Assembly (NCBI RefSeq): GCF_900185015.1
Contig: NZ_FXYD01000008.1
Span: 1 to 33,310 of the forward strand
DNA from: Octadecabacter ascidiaceicola
GTDB lineage: Bacteria; Pseudomonadota; Alphaproteobacteria; Rhodobacterales; Rhodobacteraceae
Length of the DNA: 33,310 bases
Direction of reading: 5' to 3'
Made by a program: the position numbers and the translations under genes. Below are positions 8,545-17,243 of this stretch, one piece after another. Each line of letters starts with the position of its first letter. Positions within the stretch are counted from its first letter, which is position 1. The notes below the pieces were generated by a model that made no database searches, was not told where the DNA came from, and saw only the letters and a program-made list of their open reading frames with translations.

Positions 8545-10185
8545 TTAGGAAACCAATTCGCCAGCCAAGCCGCTTTCGATCAACGCGATGGATTCTTCCA
8601 CGCCGTAAAGCGCGATAAACCCGCCAAATCGTGGGCCCTGTTTCGCGCCCAAAAGCACTTCGTACAGGCACGAGAACCAAGACCGCAGCGGGTCAAACCC
8701 ATGCACCTTACCCACTGCAAACACGATGGACTGCAAGAATTCGTCGTTGCTCCAGTTCACCTCTGGAAGCGGCATGTCCTTGCCCTCTTGCGCATTCTTT
8801 TGCGCAATCACGGCCAACGCCGCCTCTTCGGATTTCAATGCAGTCACCAAAGCCTCAAGCGCGCCTCGCTCTTGCTCATCCGGCAGGCGGAACACTTTGC
8901 CCGGCTCAACGAAGTCTTTGTAATAGCGCACAGCGAAACCCGCCGCATCATCCAGATCAGGGTTCGCTCCAGGCGACGCATCCGGCGCATAACGCTGGAT
9001 GAAGCCCCACAGCTTGTCCTTATCGCTGGCTTGCGAAACCGACGCGAGGTTCAGCAACATCGAAAACGGCACAACCATCGTGGACGCAGGAACGTTCTCG
9101 CCGTGGATGTGGAACACAGGGTTGTTCAGCTTACCCGCATCATCCTGCGTCGGGTACGCCCGCAACTGCTGGTGATACTCATCCACCGCTTTCGGGATCA
9201 CGTCAAAATGCATCCGCTTGGCCGTCTTCGGCTTCAGATACATGAAGTAAGACAGGGATTCCGTGCTGGCATAGGTCAGCCATTCATCAATGCTGACCCC
9301 ATTGCCGGATGTCTTTGAAATCTTGTGGCCTTGGTCATCCAAGAACAGCTCATAGCTGAAATGCTCAGGCTTTTTACCGCCCAAAATCTCGCAGATGCGG
9401 TCATAAATCGGCGTGTTGGTGGAGTGGTCTTTGCCATACATCTCAAAGTCGACATCAAGGCTCGCCCAGCGCGCACCGAAATCCGGCTTCCATTGCAACT
9501 TCACATTGCCACCCGTCACCGGAACGGTGAATTCCTTGCCGTCCTCATCCTCAAACGTCACGGTGCCCGCCTTTGCATCAACGGACTTCATCGGGACATA
9601 CATTACACGTCCGGATTCTGGGTGCATCGGCAGGAAGATGGAGTAGGTCTCGCGACGTTCTTCGCGCAAGGACTTAAGCATCACCTTCATGATGTCATCG
9701 TACTTTTCGACAGCGCGCAAAAGCACGGCATCAAAGGCACCGGACTCGTAGTATTCCTTGCCGGAAATGAACTCATACTCAAATCCGAACGTGTCCAAGA
9801 ACCGGCGCAACATCGCGTTGTTATGGTGGCCAAAGCTCTCGTATTCGCCAAACGGATCAGGCACCGCTGTTAGCGGCATCTGCATATAAGGTTCCAGCTT
9901 TTCAGGGTTTGGCACATTTCCAGGCACCTTGCGCATGCCGTCCAGATCGTCGGAAAAACAGATCAGCCGCGTAGGAATATCAGAGATCACCTCAAACGCG
10001 CGGCGGATCATCGTCGTACGGCTCACCTCACCAAAGGTCCCGATATGGGGCAACCCAGACGGGCCATAGCCCGTTTCAAACAACACGTGATCCTTGCCGG
10101 ACTTTTCAATCCGTTTGAGCAGTTTACGGGCCTCTTCAAACGGCCAAGCTTTGGATGTCATTCCAGCGTCACGCAAATTGCTCAT
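8545..10185 (-). CDS. lysK: Lysyl-tRNA synthetase, class I
   Basis: A 546-residue class I LysRS that charges tRNA-Lys with lysine in the cytoplasm. This archaeal-type enzyme, unrelated to the class II LysS of most bacteria, is normal in alphaproteobacteria. The class I signatures are present: [14 protein letters not shown] with HIGH-like HIGT at 47-50, and HKISKTSG near residue 288 in place of KMSKS. Between them lie the LysRS-I features [12 protein letters not shown] and KDHSTN. The C-terminus is helical, as expected of the anticodon-binding cage. The start at 10185 is preceded by AGAAGA; an in-frame ATG at 10161 is a weaker alternative. It is divergent from the TerB-like gene across about 110 bases. 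Confidence 0.96.
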   Translation of the reverse strand: MSNLRDAGMTSKAWPFEEARKLLKRIEKSGKDHVLFETGYGPSGLPHIGTFGEVSRTTMIRRAFEVISDIPTRLICFSDDLDGMRKVPGNVPNPEKLEPYMQMPLTAVPDPFGEYESFGHHNNAMLRRFLDTFGFEYEFISGKEYYESGAFDAVLLRAVEKYDDIMKVMLKSLREERRETYSIFLPMHPESGRVMYVPMKSVDAKAGTVTFEDEDGKEFTVPVTGGNVKLQWKPDFGARWASLDVDFEMYGKDHSTNTPIYDRICEILGGKKPEHFSYELFLDDQGHKISKTSGNGVSIDEWLTYASTESLSYFMYLKPKTAKRMHFDVIPKAVDEYHQQLRAYPTQDDAGKLNNPVFHIHGENVPASTMVVPFSMLLNLASVSQASDKDKLWGFIQRYAPDASPGANPDLDDAAGFAVRYYKDFVEPGKVFRLPDEQERGALEALVTALKSEEAALAVIAQKNAQEGKDMPLPEVNWSNDEFLQSIVFAVGKVHGFDPLRSWFSCLYEVLLGAKQGPRFGGFIALYGVEESIALIESGLAGELVS

Positions 10186-10297
10186 GGATCTTCTCTATAA
10201 TAAGGGCCGCACCCCTATTGGAGCGGCATGTCGCGCGTCCTATTGCAGCGCAGCGTTGGCGTCAATAAATGTACACTCAACAACAGGAGCTTTGCCC

Positions 10298-10717
10298 ATG
10301 TCTGATACCCCCTCCCTCACCGCCCAAGACGCCCTATGTGCCGTCATGATCGCGGTATCCGCCAGCGACGAAAACATCCTCACATCGGAGCTGGTGAAGA
10401 TCACGAACATTATCAACAACTTGCCCGTATTCGCGAACTACGACGCCGACCATGTTCCGCGTGTCTCCCAAACGGTGTTTGACCTGTTTGACCAAGAAGA
10501 CGGGCTGGACGCCCTATTCGGCCTTATCCGCGACACCTTGCCAGAACGCTTGAACGAAACCGCATATGCGCTGGCTTGTGATGTCGCCGCTGCGGACGGT
10601 GAAATCGCGCAATCCGAACTGCGAATGCTCGAAGAAATGCGCTACGAGCTGAACATCGACCGCCTGCACGCTGCCGCAATTGAACGTGGCGCACGTGCGC
10701 GTCACATGACGCTTTAG
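10298..10717 (+). CDS. TerB-like (tellurite-resistance B fold) protein
   Basis: A 139-residue all-helical protein with the TerB-like arrangement. ALCAVMIAVSASDENILTSEL near the N-terminus and ALACDVAAADGEIAQSELRML near the C-terminus are the paired acidic helix motifs (A-x-x-x-A-x-A-D-G-x-I-x-x-x-E) that bind metal in TerB relatives. It is cytoplasmic; its role in roseobacters is unknown and need not involve tellurite. The start at 10298 has GGAG eight to ten bases upstream; the frame is open further upstream, but that part reads through the lysK promoter and start. The 3' end overlaps the end of convergent dacB by four bases. Confidence 0.8.
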   Translation: MSDTPSLTAQDALCAVMIAVSASDENILTSELVKITNIINNLPVFANYDADHVPRVSQTVFDLFDQEDGLDALFGLIRDTLPERLNETAYALACDVAAADGEIAQSELRMLEEMRYELNIDRLHAAAIERGARARHMTL

Positions 10718-12312
10718 TTCCCAGAATTAGCTTCAGACGCGTCCAATTGCGCATCAATATCAACGCCTTGTGAAAACGGGCGATCATCGTCGTGGGTCAG
10801 GCTCCAGTGTTGCAACAACACCTGCTGCAACCGTTTGGCGCGCCTGTTCCACTCAATTGATCCGGCCGGAACCTCATCGCCCGCAGCCTTGCCCTGCTCG
10901 CGCCGCTCAAGGTTGGCCGCAATAATCGCAAATACAACATCCGATCCGTCAGCGGTTTCAACATACCCCGCCAAGCTGCTGACAAAGTTCAACGTTCCGG
11001 TTTTCGCACGCACCTCATTCGGAAAATTCTCAATCCGGTCATTCTCAGCATCCCGCATCGGTATCCGCCGCAAGATCGGGCGCAATGGCCCGTCAGCGCC
11101 AACAGCCTGCATGACCTTCACCATATCCGCTGCACTGACACGGTTCACGTCACTCAGGCCGGAATGGTCGACGAAACGCCCCTCAATGCCATAGGTCTCA
11201 CCCAACCAACGCGTCATCTGCGCGGCCGAACTTTCGATTGCCAACGACGTCCTGAACCGCGCCTGTGTCGCCGCCAACCCGCAAATTTCCGCTGTCAGGT
11301 TCGTTGAATACAGCAACATGTCCCGCAAAATCACCCGCAACGTCGCGCTGCGGTGCTGGGCAACTTCGACCCCTCCCGGCAAATCATCAACCACTTCAGG
11401 CGCGGGCAAAGGTACCCCAGCCTCACGCGCAAGCGTTTGGAACACGTCCCCCGCATATAACGCAGGTTGGCGCACTGGCATCCAGCGCGATCCACCGTTT
11501 CCGAGTGCTGACCGTGCTACCGTCCAACTGTCAGGTCCATCAGTTGCAAAAACGGGCGCACCGCGATCCACGATACGAACATTCGCCATATAAACGCGCG
11601 GGACGCGGTTTTCGGTGCGGGCATCCATCGTCGTCTGCCAACTGCCGTTCACGCGTTTCCATTCAAAATGAACACGGTTGAAATTCAGGTTCAGCCCGCT
11701 GACGGCAGGGTTATACCCCAAATGATCCAACTGGCTCGGCTCGATCTCCTCGGCATAGGGCAGCGCCCCGCGCCAACACAGGAACTTGCCCGTGATCTCA
11801 CTCACGCCAGCAGCCTTCAACGCCTCGGCCAGTTCAGCCAGATGATCGGCACTCAGCGTCGGGTCGCCCCCGCCCGCCAAAATCAAATCACCATGCAAAA
11901 TGCCGTCTTCTATAGGGCCCGTCGCAATTAGGCGCGTAACGAATCGGAACGCACCACCCAGAACATCCAACGCATACAGCGCTGTCACGGCCTTGGTTAC
12001 GCTTGCCGGCGGCAGCGACACATCGCCATCAATCTGCTCAATCACCTCACCCGTGCTGGCATCCGTCAACACAACGCCAACCGTTCCATCCAGATCGGCA
12101 GACGCAATAATCTGCTCAAGCGTCGCACGCACCCGTGGCGCGATCCGTGGGATCGGGCTGGTCTCAAGCGGAGCATTCACAGCACTCGCCGTCGCGACCC
12201 CAGACCGCGCATTCGGGCGCAACGAGGTCAACGGACCCTCAGCCAAAGCAGCACCAGCCGCACTGGACAACAATCCACCCAAAATCGCTCGACGGGAATA
12301 CGTCACTGACAT
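10714..12312 (-). CDS. dacB: D-alanyl-D-alanine carboxypeptidase/endopeptidase (PBP4 type, peptidase family S13)
   Basis: A 532-residue periplasmic penicillin-binding protein that removes terminal D-Ala from, or cuts cross-links in, peptidoglycan. The three active-site motifs are present in order: S104-V-T-K107 in PPASVTKAV, S336-T-N338 in YSTNLTAE, and K437-T-G439 in AKTGTLNF. Between the first two lies the long insertion typical of S13 (HGDLILAGGGDPTLSADHL). The N-terminus MSVTYSRRAILGGLLSSAAGAALA has a twin-arginine-type signal (SRRAIL) rather than a plain Sec signal, so Tat export is likely. It follows nadD by nine bases on the same strand, suggesting cotranscription. Confidence 0.93.
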   Translation of the reverse strand: MSVTYSRRAILGGLLSSAAGAALAEGPLTSLRPNARSGVATASAVNAPLETSPIPRIAPRVRATLEQIIASADLDGTVGVVLTDASTGEVIEQIDGDVSLPPASVTKAVTALYALDVLGGAFRFVTRLIATGPIEDGILHGDLILAGGGDPTLSADHLAELAEALKAAGVSEITGKFLCWRGALPYAEEIEPSQLDHLGYNPAVSGLNLNFNRVHFEWKRVNGSWQTTMDARTENRVPRVYMANVRIVDRGAPVFATDGPDSWTVARSALGNGGSRWMPVRQPALYAGDVFQTLAREAGVPLPAPEVVDDLPGGVEVAQHRSATLRVILRDMLLYSTNLTAEICGLAATQARFRTSLAIESSAAQMTRWLGETYGIEGRFVDHSGLSDVNRVSAADMVKVMQAVGADGPLRPILRRIPMRDAENDRIENFPNEVRAKTGTLNFVSSLAGYVETADGSDVVFAIIAANLERREQGKAAGDEVPAGSIEWNRRAKRLQQVLLQHWSLTHDDDRPFSQGVDIDAQLDASEANSGN

Positions 12313-12321
12313 CCTGAAACC

Positions 12322-12957
12322 TTACTTACTCTTTGAAGTATCTTTACCGTCATCCGCGCCCCATGTCCCTGTCGCGCGGATCGCGGTTGATGACTTTTGC
12401 GACATCGGCAGGTTCGTAAAGGCCCAACACGGTGCCTCGGCCTGCCCCAACAGGCGCGCGGCCCGCCCGATCAGCCGTTCTTTGCGATAAATCCGCGCCG
12501 CACGCGACAACCGCGCAGAAATCCGGTCCCCCGGACGCGCCAAAACGCCGACCGGAACACGCTCCATTATCTCTTGCCAGTCCTGCCACAGATGGAACTG
12601 CGCCAAATTATCCGCCCCCATGAGCCAGACAAACCGCACATCAGGATAGGCGTCCTGCAGGGCCGCAATCGTCTTGGCCGTATAACGGGTACCCAAATGC
12701 GCCTCGATATCTGTCACCGTCACACGCGGGTGCTGCATCACATCTTTCGCCCGTGCAACTCGGTCTTCGATCGGTGCTGGGCCACGTGTTTTCAAAGGGT
12801 TAGCCGGACTGACCAGCCACCAAACACGATCCAACCCAAACCGCTCCATCGCGGCCTTGGTGATATGCACATGCCCTTCATGGGCGGGGTCAAACGACCC
12901 CCCCAGCAATCCCACCACCTGTCCGGCGCGGGCATATGGCATGCCGTGACGTTGCAT
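12322..12957 (-). CDS. nadD: Nicotinate-nucleotide adenylyltransferase
   Basis: A 211-residue NadD that makes deamido-NAD from nicotinate mononucleotide and ATP, the penultimate step before NAD synthetase; nadE lies further along this window. The nucleotidyltransferase motif [11 protein letters not shown] is at 19-29, [16 protein letters not shown] is the family's central substrate motif, and SSTAIR near residue 190 is the C-terminal ISSTxIR phosphate-binding motif. After it a short lysine-rich tail ends the protein. AAGGA six to ten bases upstream supports the start. It forms an operon with dacB and is divergent from ettA. Confidence 0.95.
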   Translation of the reverse strand: MQRHGMPYARAGQVVGLLGGSFDPAHEGHVHITKAAMERFGLDRVWWLVSPANPLKTRGPAPIEDRVARAKDVMQHPRVTVTDIEAHLGTRYTAKTIAALQDAYPDVRFVWLMGADNLAQFHLWQDWQEIMERVPVGVLARPGDRISARLSRAARIYRKERLIGRAARLLGQAEAPCWAFTNLPMSQKSSTAIRATGTWGADDGKDTSKSK

Positions 12958-13105
12958 GGAGTTTCCTTACGCAGCCCTTTCCCCAAAGGCAATTCCATGC
13001 TTGCACAAACACGCCCCAAACAAGCAGACCGAAACCCCCATTGCACCACCGCTTCCGCCCGCGTATTCACATCGCAAATACACATTTTCTCGGGGGACCT
13101 CGCAG

Positions 13106-14761
13106 ATGGCGGCCTATCAATATGTTTACTTCATGGACGGCGTTTCCAAAACCTACCCCGGCGGGAAAAAGGTTTTTGAAAACATCCGCTTAAACTTCCT
13201 GCCTGGCGTAAAAATCGGCGTCGTCGGTGTGAACGGCACGGGTAAATCCACCCTGATGCGCATCATGGCTGGCCAAGACAAAGAATTCAGTGGCGAGGCT
13301 TGGGCCGCTGAGGGTGCGACTGTTGGCTACCTGCCGCAGGAACCCGAACTCGACCCGAACCTTTCTGTGCGTGAAAACGTGATGCTCGGCGTTGCCGCGA
13401 AAAAGGCCATCCTTGATCGCTACAACGAACTGGCGATGAACTACTCGGACGAAACCGCCGACGAGATGGCGAAGCTTCAGGATGAGATCGACGCCCAAAA
13501 CCTCTGGGATCTCGACGCGCAAATCGACGTCTCAATGGAGGCCCTGCGCTGCCCGCCGGATGATGCAGACGTCACCACCCTGTCTGGTGGTGAAAAGCGT
13601 CGCGTTGCCCTGTGCAAACTCCTGCTCGACGCGCCAGACATGCTGCTGCTCGACGAACCGACCAACCATCTCGACGCCGAGACAATCGCGTGGCTGCAAC
13701 AGCACCTCATTGATTACAAGGGCACAATCCTAATCGTCACCCACGACCGTTACTTCCTTGATGCCATCACAGGCTGGATTTTGGAACTCGACCGTGGTTC
13801 TGGCATTCCGCACGAAGGCAACTACTCCAGCTGGCTGGAAGCCAAAGCAAAACGTCTGGAAAAAGAAGCCAAAGAAGACAAATCCAAACAGAAAACGCTT
13901 GAACGCGAACTGGAATGGATGCGCCAAGGCGCCAAAGCCCGCCAAGCGAAATCCAAGGCCCGTATCAGCGCCTATAACGACCTCGCCAACCAATCAGAGC
14001 GCGAAAAAATGGGCCGCGCCCAGATCATTATCCCGAACGGTCAACGCCTCGGCTCGCAGGTGATCGAGGTCGAAGGGCTTACCAAGGCGATGGGCGACAA
14101 ACTCCTCGTTGAAAACCTCTCATTCGACCTTCCCCCCGGTGGGATCGTCGGCGTGATCGGCCCCAACGGCGCCGGTAAATCGACCCTCTTTGGCATGCTC
14201 ACCGGCCAGATCGAACCGGACTCAGGGTCCGTAACCTATGGCGACACAGTGCAGCTGTCCTATGTTGATCAGTCCCGCGATGATCTGGACCCGAACGCAA
14301 CCGTTTGGGAAGAAATCTCCTCCGGTGGCGAAGTGATCAAACTCGGCGACGCTGAAATGAACTCCCGCGCCTATTGCTCGGCGTTCAACTTCAAAGGCGG
14401 GGACCAGCAAAAGAAACTCGGCATCCTGTCGGGCGGTGAACGTAACCGCGTTCACATGGCCAAACTGTTGAAATCAGGCGGAAACGTCCTGCTGCTCGAC
14501 GAACCAACCAACGATCTCGACGTCGAAACCCTGCGCGCTTTGGAAGACGCCCTCGTTGATTTCGCAGGCTGCGCCGTGGTCATCTCCCACGACCGTTTCT
14601 TCCTTGACCGGATCTGCACCCACATCCTCGCATTTGAGGGCGAAGCCCATGTCGAATGGTTCCAAGGCAACTTTGAGGACTACGAAGAAGACAAAAAACG
14701 CCGCCTCGGTGCCGATGCAATGGAACCCAAGCGGATGAAGCATAAGAAGTTCGCGCGGTAA
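13106..14761 (+). CDS. ettA: Energy-dependent translational throttle protein EttA (ABC-F ATPase)
   Basis: A 551-residue ABC-F protein, close to the 555 residues of E. coli EttA. EttA binds the ribosomal E site and gates the first elongation step according to the ATP/ADP ratio. It has two nucleotide-binding domains and no membrane segments. Domain 1 carries Walker A GVNGTGKST (41-49), signature LSGGEKRR (about 159) and Walker B LLLDEPTNHLD (about 178). Domain 2 carries GPNGAGKST (about 351), LSGGERNR (about 440) and LLLDEPTNDLD (about 462). The charged linker near residues 245-310 is the tRNA-interacting P-site motif region, and an arm insertion is present in domain 1. The start at 13106 is set by GGGGGA upstream and by the conserved N-terminus MAAYQYVYFMDGVSKTYPGG. 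Confidence 0.95.
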   Translation: MAAYQYVYFMDGVSKTYPGGKKVFENIRLNFLPGVKIGVVGVNGTGKSTLMRIMAGQDKEFSGEAWAAEGATVGYLPQEPELDPNLSVRENVMLGVAAKKAILDRYNELAMNYSDETADEMAKLQDEIDAQNLWDLDAQIDVSMEALRCPPDDADVTTLSGGEKRRVALCKLLLDAPDMLLLDEPTNHLDAETIAWLQQHLIDYKGTILIVTHDRYFLDAITGWILELDRGSGIPHEGNYSSWLEAKAKRLEKEAKEDKSKQKTLERELEWMRQGAKARQAKSKARISAYNDLANQSEREKMGRAQIIIPNGQRLGSQVIEVEGLTKAMGDKLLVENLSFDLPPGGIVGVIGPNGAGKSTLFGMLTGQIEPDSGSVTYGDTVQLSYVDQSRDDLDPNATVWEEISSGGEVIKLGDAEMNSRAYCSAFNFKGGDQQKKLGILSGGERNRVHMAKLLKSGGNVLLLDEPTNDLDVETLRALEDALVDFAGCAVVISHDRFFLDRICTHILAFEGEAHVEWFQGNFEDYEEDKKRRLGADAMEPKRMKHKKFAR

Positions 14762-14767
14762 TTTACT

Positions 14768-15493
14768 ATGAGTAACTGGACCTGTCCATTTTGCGGCCTT
14801 CATCAAACTGTGACTTCGGTCAAAACAAGCACGGTCGAAAGCGCGTTTTCAGTCCAGGACTGTGCCGGGGGTCCAATGGGTCTGCGCGGAATCGCGGTCG
14901 GGTGTTCCAACGAAGGTTGCAAAAAAGTACAAGTAACGACAGAAATTATTACGGCGAAGCAAGGTCAAAACGGATTCTATATCTACGATCCGGAAACAAC
15001 GTTCTCCAAAAAGATCGTTCCGGACAGCCGCGCAAAAATTCAGCCTGAATATATCCCCTTGGTTTTAAGAGAGGACTACGAGGAAGCCTGCCTGATTAAA
15101 GACTTGAGTCCGAAGGCATCGGCCACTCTCGCGAGACGTTGCATCCAAGGGATGATTAGGGATTTCTGTGGCATCTCAAAAGGACGTCTAATCGACGAGA
15201 TTAAAGAACTTAAACGGCGTATTGACGCTGATGATGCCCCCAAGGGAGTTTCCGACGACAGTGTCGAAGCAATTGACCATGTGCGAAAAATTGGAAATAT
15301 CGGTGCGCACATGGAGAAAGATATCGGCGTTATTGTTTCAGTCGAACCAGACGAAGCTCAGCTTCTAATTGAACTGATCGAATCTCTTTTTGATGAATGG
15401 TACATTTCAAGGAATACTCGAGCGGCACGCTTCAGTAAACTAAGGTCCGTTGCCGCTAGTAAAGAAGTCCAAAAGACGAAATCTGGCGACTAG
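14768..15493 (+). CDS. DUF4145 domain protein with N-terminal zinc-ribbon-like motif
   Basis: A 241-residue protein. The N-terminus has a CxxC pair (Cys6, Cys9) and a second pair (Cys46, Cys51), a plausible zinc ribbon. The C-terminal half, PEYIPLVLREDYEEACLIKDLSPKA... to RKIGNIGAHMEKDI, is the DUF4145 helical domain; this domain also occurs in some defence and restriction-associated proteins, but its activity is unknown. The gene starts six bases after ettA, has no visible Shine-Dalgarno (it is preceded by TTTACT), and its composition is more AT-rich than its neighbours. This suggests insertion or later acquisition and translation by coupling to ettA. No partner defence gene is next to it, so a defence role is not supported here. 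Confidence 0.8.
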   Translation: MSNWTCPFCGLHQTVTSVKTSTVESAFSVQDCAGGPMGLRGIAVGCSNEGCKKVQVTTEIITAKQGQNGFYIYDPETTFSKKIVPDSRAKIQPEYIPLVLREDYEEACLIKDLSPKASATLARRCIQGMIRDFCGISKGRLIDEIKELKRRIDADDAPKGVSDDSVEAIDHVRKIGNIGAHMEKDIGVIVSVEPDEAQLLIELIESLFDEWYISRNTRAARFSKLRSVAASKEVQKTKSGD

Positions 15494-15498
15494 CCCCC

Positions 15499-16023
15499 TC
15501 ACTTCCGCTTCACAAATTCCGTCAGAATAACAATCCGCTGCCCCTCAACCTTGCCTTCAATATGTCCCGCATTTTCTGGCACCAGTGAGATATTGCGCAC
15601 GGCCGTGCCGCGTTTCGCCGTAAACCCAGCCCCCTTCACGGGCAGGTCTTTTATCAACACAACTGTATCGCCATGCTCCAGCCGCATCCCGTTGCTGTCA
15701 AAATGCTCCACTACTGGCGCAACATCTGACGCCCGCGCCAGAACTTCTGGCTCCATCATCATGCTTTCGCGCGCGTCAGAGGCCCACATCTCGTCAATTT
15801 CGCCAAGTTTACGCCAAACGGCGATCTGAACGGACGGTTCACCAGACCACATCGCCCCCTCAAGACAGCGCCAATGTGCGCTAGGAACATCACCCTCTCC
15901 GCGACAAGACGGGCAGAGCAGAACCTGATCCTCGGGCGGGACATCAACACTCACCAGCCCCTCGGACGCGCCGCAAAACTCGCAAACGCCGCCCGCGCGA
16001 TCCATTAGTTCATCCCAGCGCAT
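15499..16023 (-). CDS. PhnA/YjdM-like zinc-ribbon protein
   Basis: A 174-residue protein of the PhnA (YjdM) family. The N-terminal zinc ribbon has CEFC and CPSC pairs, and the C-terminal PhnA domain reads HFDSNGMRLEHGDTVVLIKDLPVKGAG...KRGTAVRNISLV, a small SH3-like barrel. Despite the name, the family is not known to cleave phosphonates; the cellular role is unclear. The central region (LEGAMWSGEPSVQIAVWRKLGEIDEMWA) is helical. The start at 16023 is chosen because AAGGA lies nine bases upstream and the sequence from MRWDELMDRAGG is family-like, whereas the upstream in-frame ATG at 16086 adds a Gly-rich non-family tail. It converges on the DUF4145 gene with five bases between the stops. Confidence 0.85.
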   Translation of the reverse strand: MRWDELMDRAGGVCEFCGASEGLVSVDVPPEDQVLLCPSCRGEGDVPSAHWRCLEGAMWSGEPSVQIAVWRKLGEIDEMWASDARESMMMEPEVLARASDVAPVVEHFDSNGMRLEHGDTVVLIKDLPVKGAGFTAKRGTAVRNISLVPENAGHIEGKVEGQRIVILTEFVKRK

Positions 16024-16135
16024 CTTTGTAATCCTTAACTTTTTCCCACCCCTAAGACACCCAAGCCCCCCAAACCGCAAGCCCATTCAACCTTGGCGGG
16101 AATTTGCCACCCATGGCTAAGAATGGCCTTTCCCC

Positions 16136-16164
16136 TTGTCAAACAACCGTTCCTGCCCCATATG
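16136..16164 (+). promoter_or_regulatory. Possible promoter of the cold-shock gene
   Basis: TTGTCA (16136-16141) and CATATG (16159-16164) are separated by 17 bases. A start about seven bases further would give a leader of roughly 120 bases before the cold-shock ORF, similar to the long leaders of cspA-type mRNAs. The -10 match is poor. Confidence 0.3.
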
Positions 16165-16291
16165 AGCCTTGCAAACGTTATTCTATCTCGACCCTCTGTC
16201 TTCCTATCAAGGCTTACAGTTCTTCGATCTAGCACTGACTACGCCACGGTTGCCGCACTTCGCGGGCAACATAATATAAGGAAGACATGAC

Positions 16292-16498
16292 ATGGCCAAC
16301 GGTACAGTCAAATGGTTCAACACAACAAAAGGCTTCGGCTTTATCGCTCCTGAAACTGGCGGCAAGGACGTTTTCGTTCACATTTCCGCTGTTGAGCGTT
16401 CCGGCCTCACAGGTCTGGCAGACGATCAAAAGGTAACTTTTGACGTTGAAGCTGGCCGCGACGGTCGTGAGTCTGCGGTTAACCTCGCACTCGCATAA
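16292..16498 (+). CDS. Cold-shock protein, CspA family
   Basis: A 68-residue single cold-shock domain protein, the usual family length. RNP1 (KGFGFI) and RNP2 (VFVHIS) are intact, with the aromatic nucleic-acid-binding residues in VKWFN and FGFI. These proteins bind single-stranded RNA and DNA, melt structure and aid translation or transcription antitermination. The start is supported by TAAGGA nine to fourteen bases upstream. It is a single-gene unit with about 270 bases of upstream spacer and a strong terminator right after the stop. Several paralogues usually exist in one genome, so no specific csp letter is assigned. Confidence 0.95.
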   Translation: MANGTVKWFNTTKGFGFIAPETGGKDVFVHISAVERSGLTGLADDQKVTFDVEAGRDGRESAVNLALA

Positions 16499-16501
16499 GC
16501 T

Positions 16502-16555
16502 TTTGGCCTTTTGGCCAAAGTTAAGGGCGGTACCCACGGGTACCGCCCTTTTTCG
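16502..16555 (+). terminator. Rho-independent terminator after the cold-shock gene
   Basis: A 12-bp perfect stem (16523-16534 with 16539-16550) with a four-base loop is followed by a T-run continuing to 16553. A smaller hairpin of TTTGGCC and GGCCAAA arms precedes it at about 16503-16520. The stem could also serve the convergent gene on the minus strand, but there it lacks a good T-run. Confidence 0.92.
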
Positions 16556-16575
16556 TTTCTGCTCGATTTATTGGT

Positions 16576-16830
16576 TTAGGCAGCTTCGTCTTTGACGTTT
16601 TCGACCGTTTCCTCGACAGGGTCAGGTGCAGGCAGCGCCAATGCTTCATCCGGCATCTGTTCCGGCAACTCGACAGAGATAAGGCCCGTGTTCAGATCAA
16701 CGCCAACAACTGGCTTGTCTGCCATCAACGCCAAAACGCTGTTCAACTCGTCTACCGCACGGGCAACCGTGTTACGTTGGGTTTCAACCTTAGCTTTGCC
16801 GCCGACTTTTTCGAACAAGAACTTAAACAT
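16576..16830 (-). CDS. Small conserved cytoplasmic protein, function unknown
   Basis: An 84-residue protein that I cannot place in a named family. It begins MFKFLFEKVGGKAKVETQRNT, continues with an amphipathic helix (VARAVDELNSVLALM) and a beta-like segment with a GVDLNTGLISVELPEQM motif, and ends in an acidic Pro-rich tail (PAPDPVEETVENVKDEAA). No signal peptide or membrane segment is clear. The start at 16830 has GGGGA about seven bases upstream; an upstream in-frame ATG at 16878 has none. It is single, between the cold-shock terminator and dodecin on the same strand as dodecin. Confidence 0.65.
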   Translation of the reverse strand: MFKFLFEKVGGKAKVETQRNTVARAVDELNSVLALMADKPVVGVDLNTGLISVELPEQMPDEALALPAPDPVEETVENVKDEAA

Positions 16831-16963
16831 GATTATCCCCAGTGATTTCACACAGAGATTATCCGCCGCGTAAATCAAGCGGGAGGGGAAACGCCCGCCT
16901 TCGTTCCCACACCATAAAATCGCTGCGAGAATGGGCGCTGCGTGTCCGCAACGCCCAAATTTT

Positions 16964-17173
16964 TTAGTCTTCCAGAACGAACGTGAGCTTCAGCACAACG
17001 CGGTACTCGTCGATCTTGCCATCTTTCACTGTAACCTTCTGGTCCGCAACCCAAGCCCCCGAGATGCCCTTTAGGGTCTTGGATGCACGCTTAATGCCGT
17101 TCTCGACAGCGTCATCGAATGACTTGGACGAGGAACAGATGACTTCGGTGACTTTTGCGATGGAACTAGACAT
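16964..17173 (-). CDS. Dodecin, flavin-binding protein
   Basis: A 69-residue dodecin, the usual length. Family members assemble into a hollow 12-mer that stores or buffers flavins. The sequence fits throughout: an N-terminal strand AKVTEVICSSSKSFDDAVENGIKRA-type helix, then GISGAWVADQKVTVKDGKIDEYRVVLKLTFVLE with the tryptophan in GAWV that stacks on the isoalloxazine ring. The start has GGAGA about six bases upstream. It is a single gene; the flavin-using operon at 29487-31832 is too far away to imply a direct link. Confidence 0.93.
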   Translation of the reverse strand: MSSSIAKVTEVICSSSKSFDDAVENGIKRASKTLKGISGAWVADQKVTVKDGKIDEYRVVLKLTFVLED

Positions 17174-17243
17174 AACGGTTCTCCTTGTTGGTTACGCCTT
17201 CACGCTAGCGCTCCGCCCGGCATAGGTCCATGTTCACGTTAGG

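Noticed and set aside
8155-9318. 387-codon plus-strand frame opposite the DUF4864 gene and lysK
   Set aside because: It lies across two well-supported genes on the other strand, and its translation is Arg/His-rich with no family motif.
10298-10717. Tellurite resistance operon
   Set aside because: Only a lone TerB-like protein is present, with no TerA, TerC, TerD or TerZ neighbour.
12397-13179. 260-codon plus-strand frame opposite nadD
   Set aside because: Antisense to a clear NadD with intact motifs; it also runs into the ettA start.
15499-16023. Phosphonate degradation role for the PhnA-like protein
   Set aside because: The name is historical; no C-P lyase or phosphonoacetate genes are nearby, and the family lacks shown phosphonatase activity.
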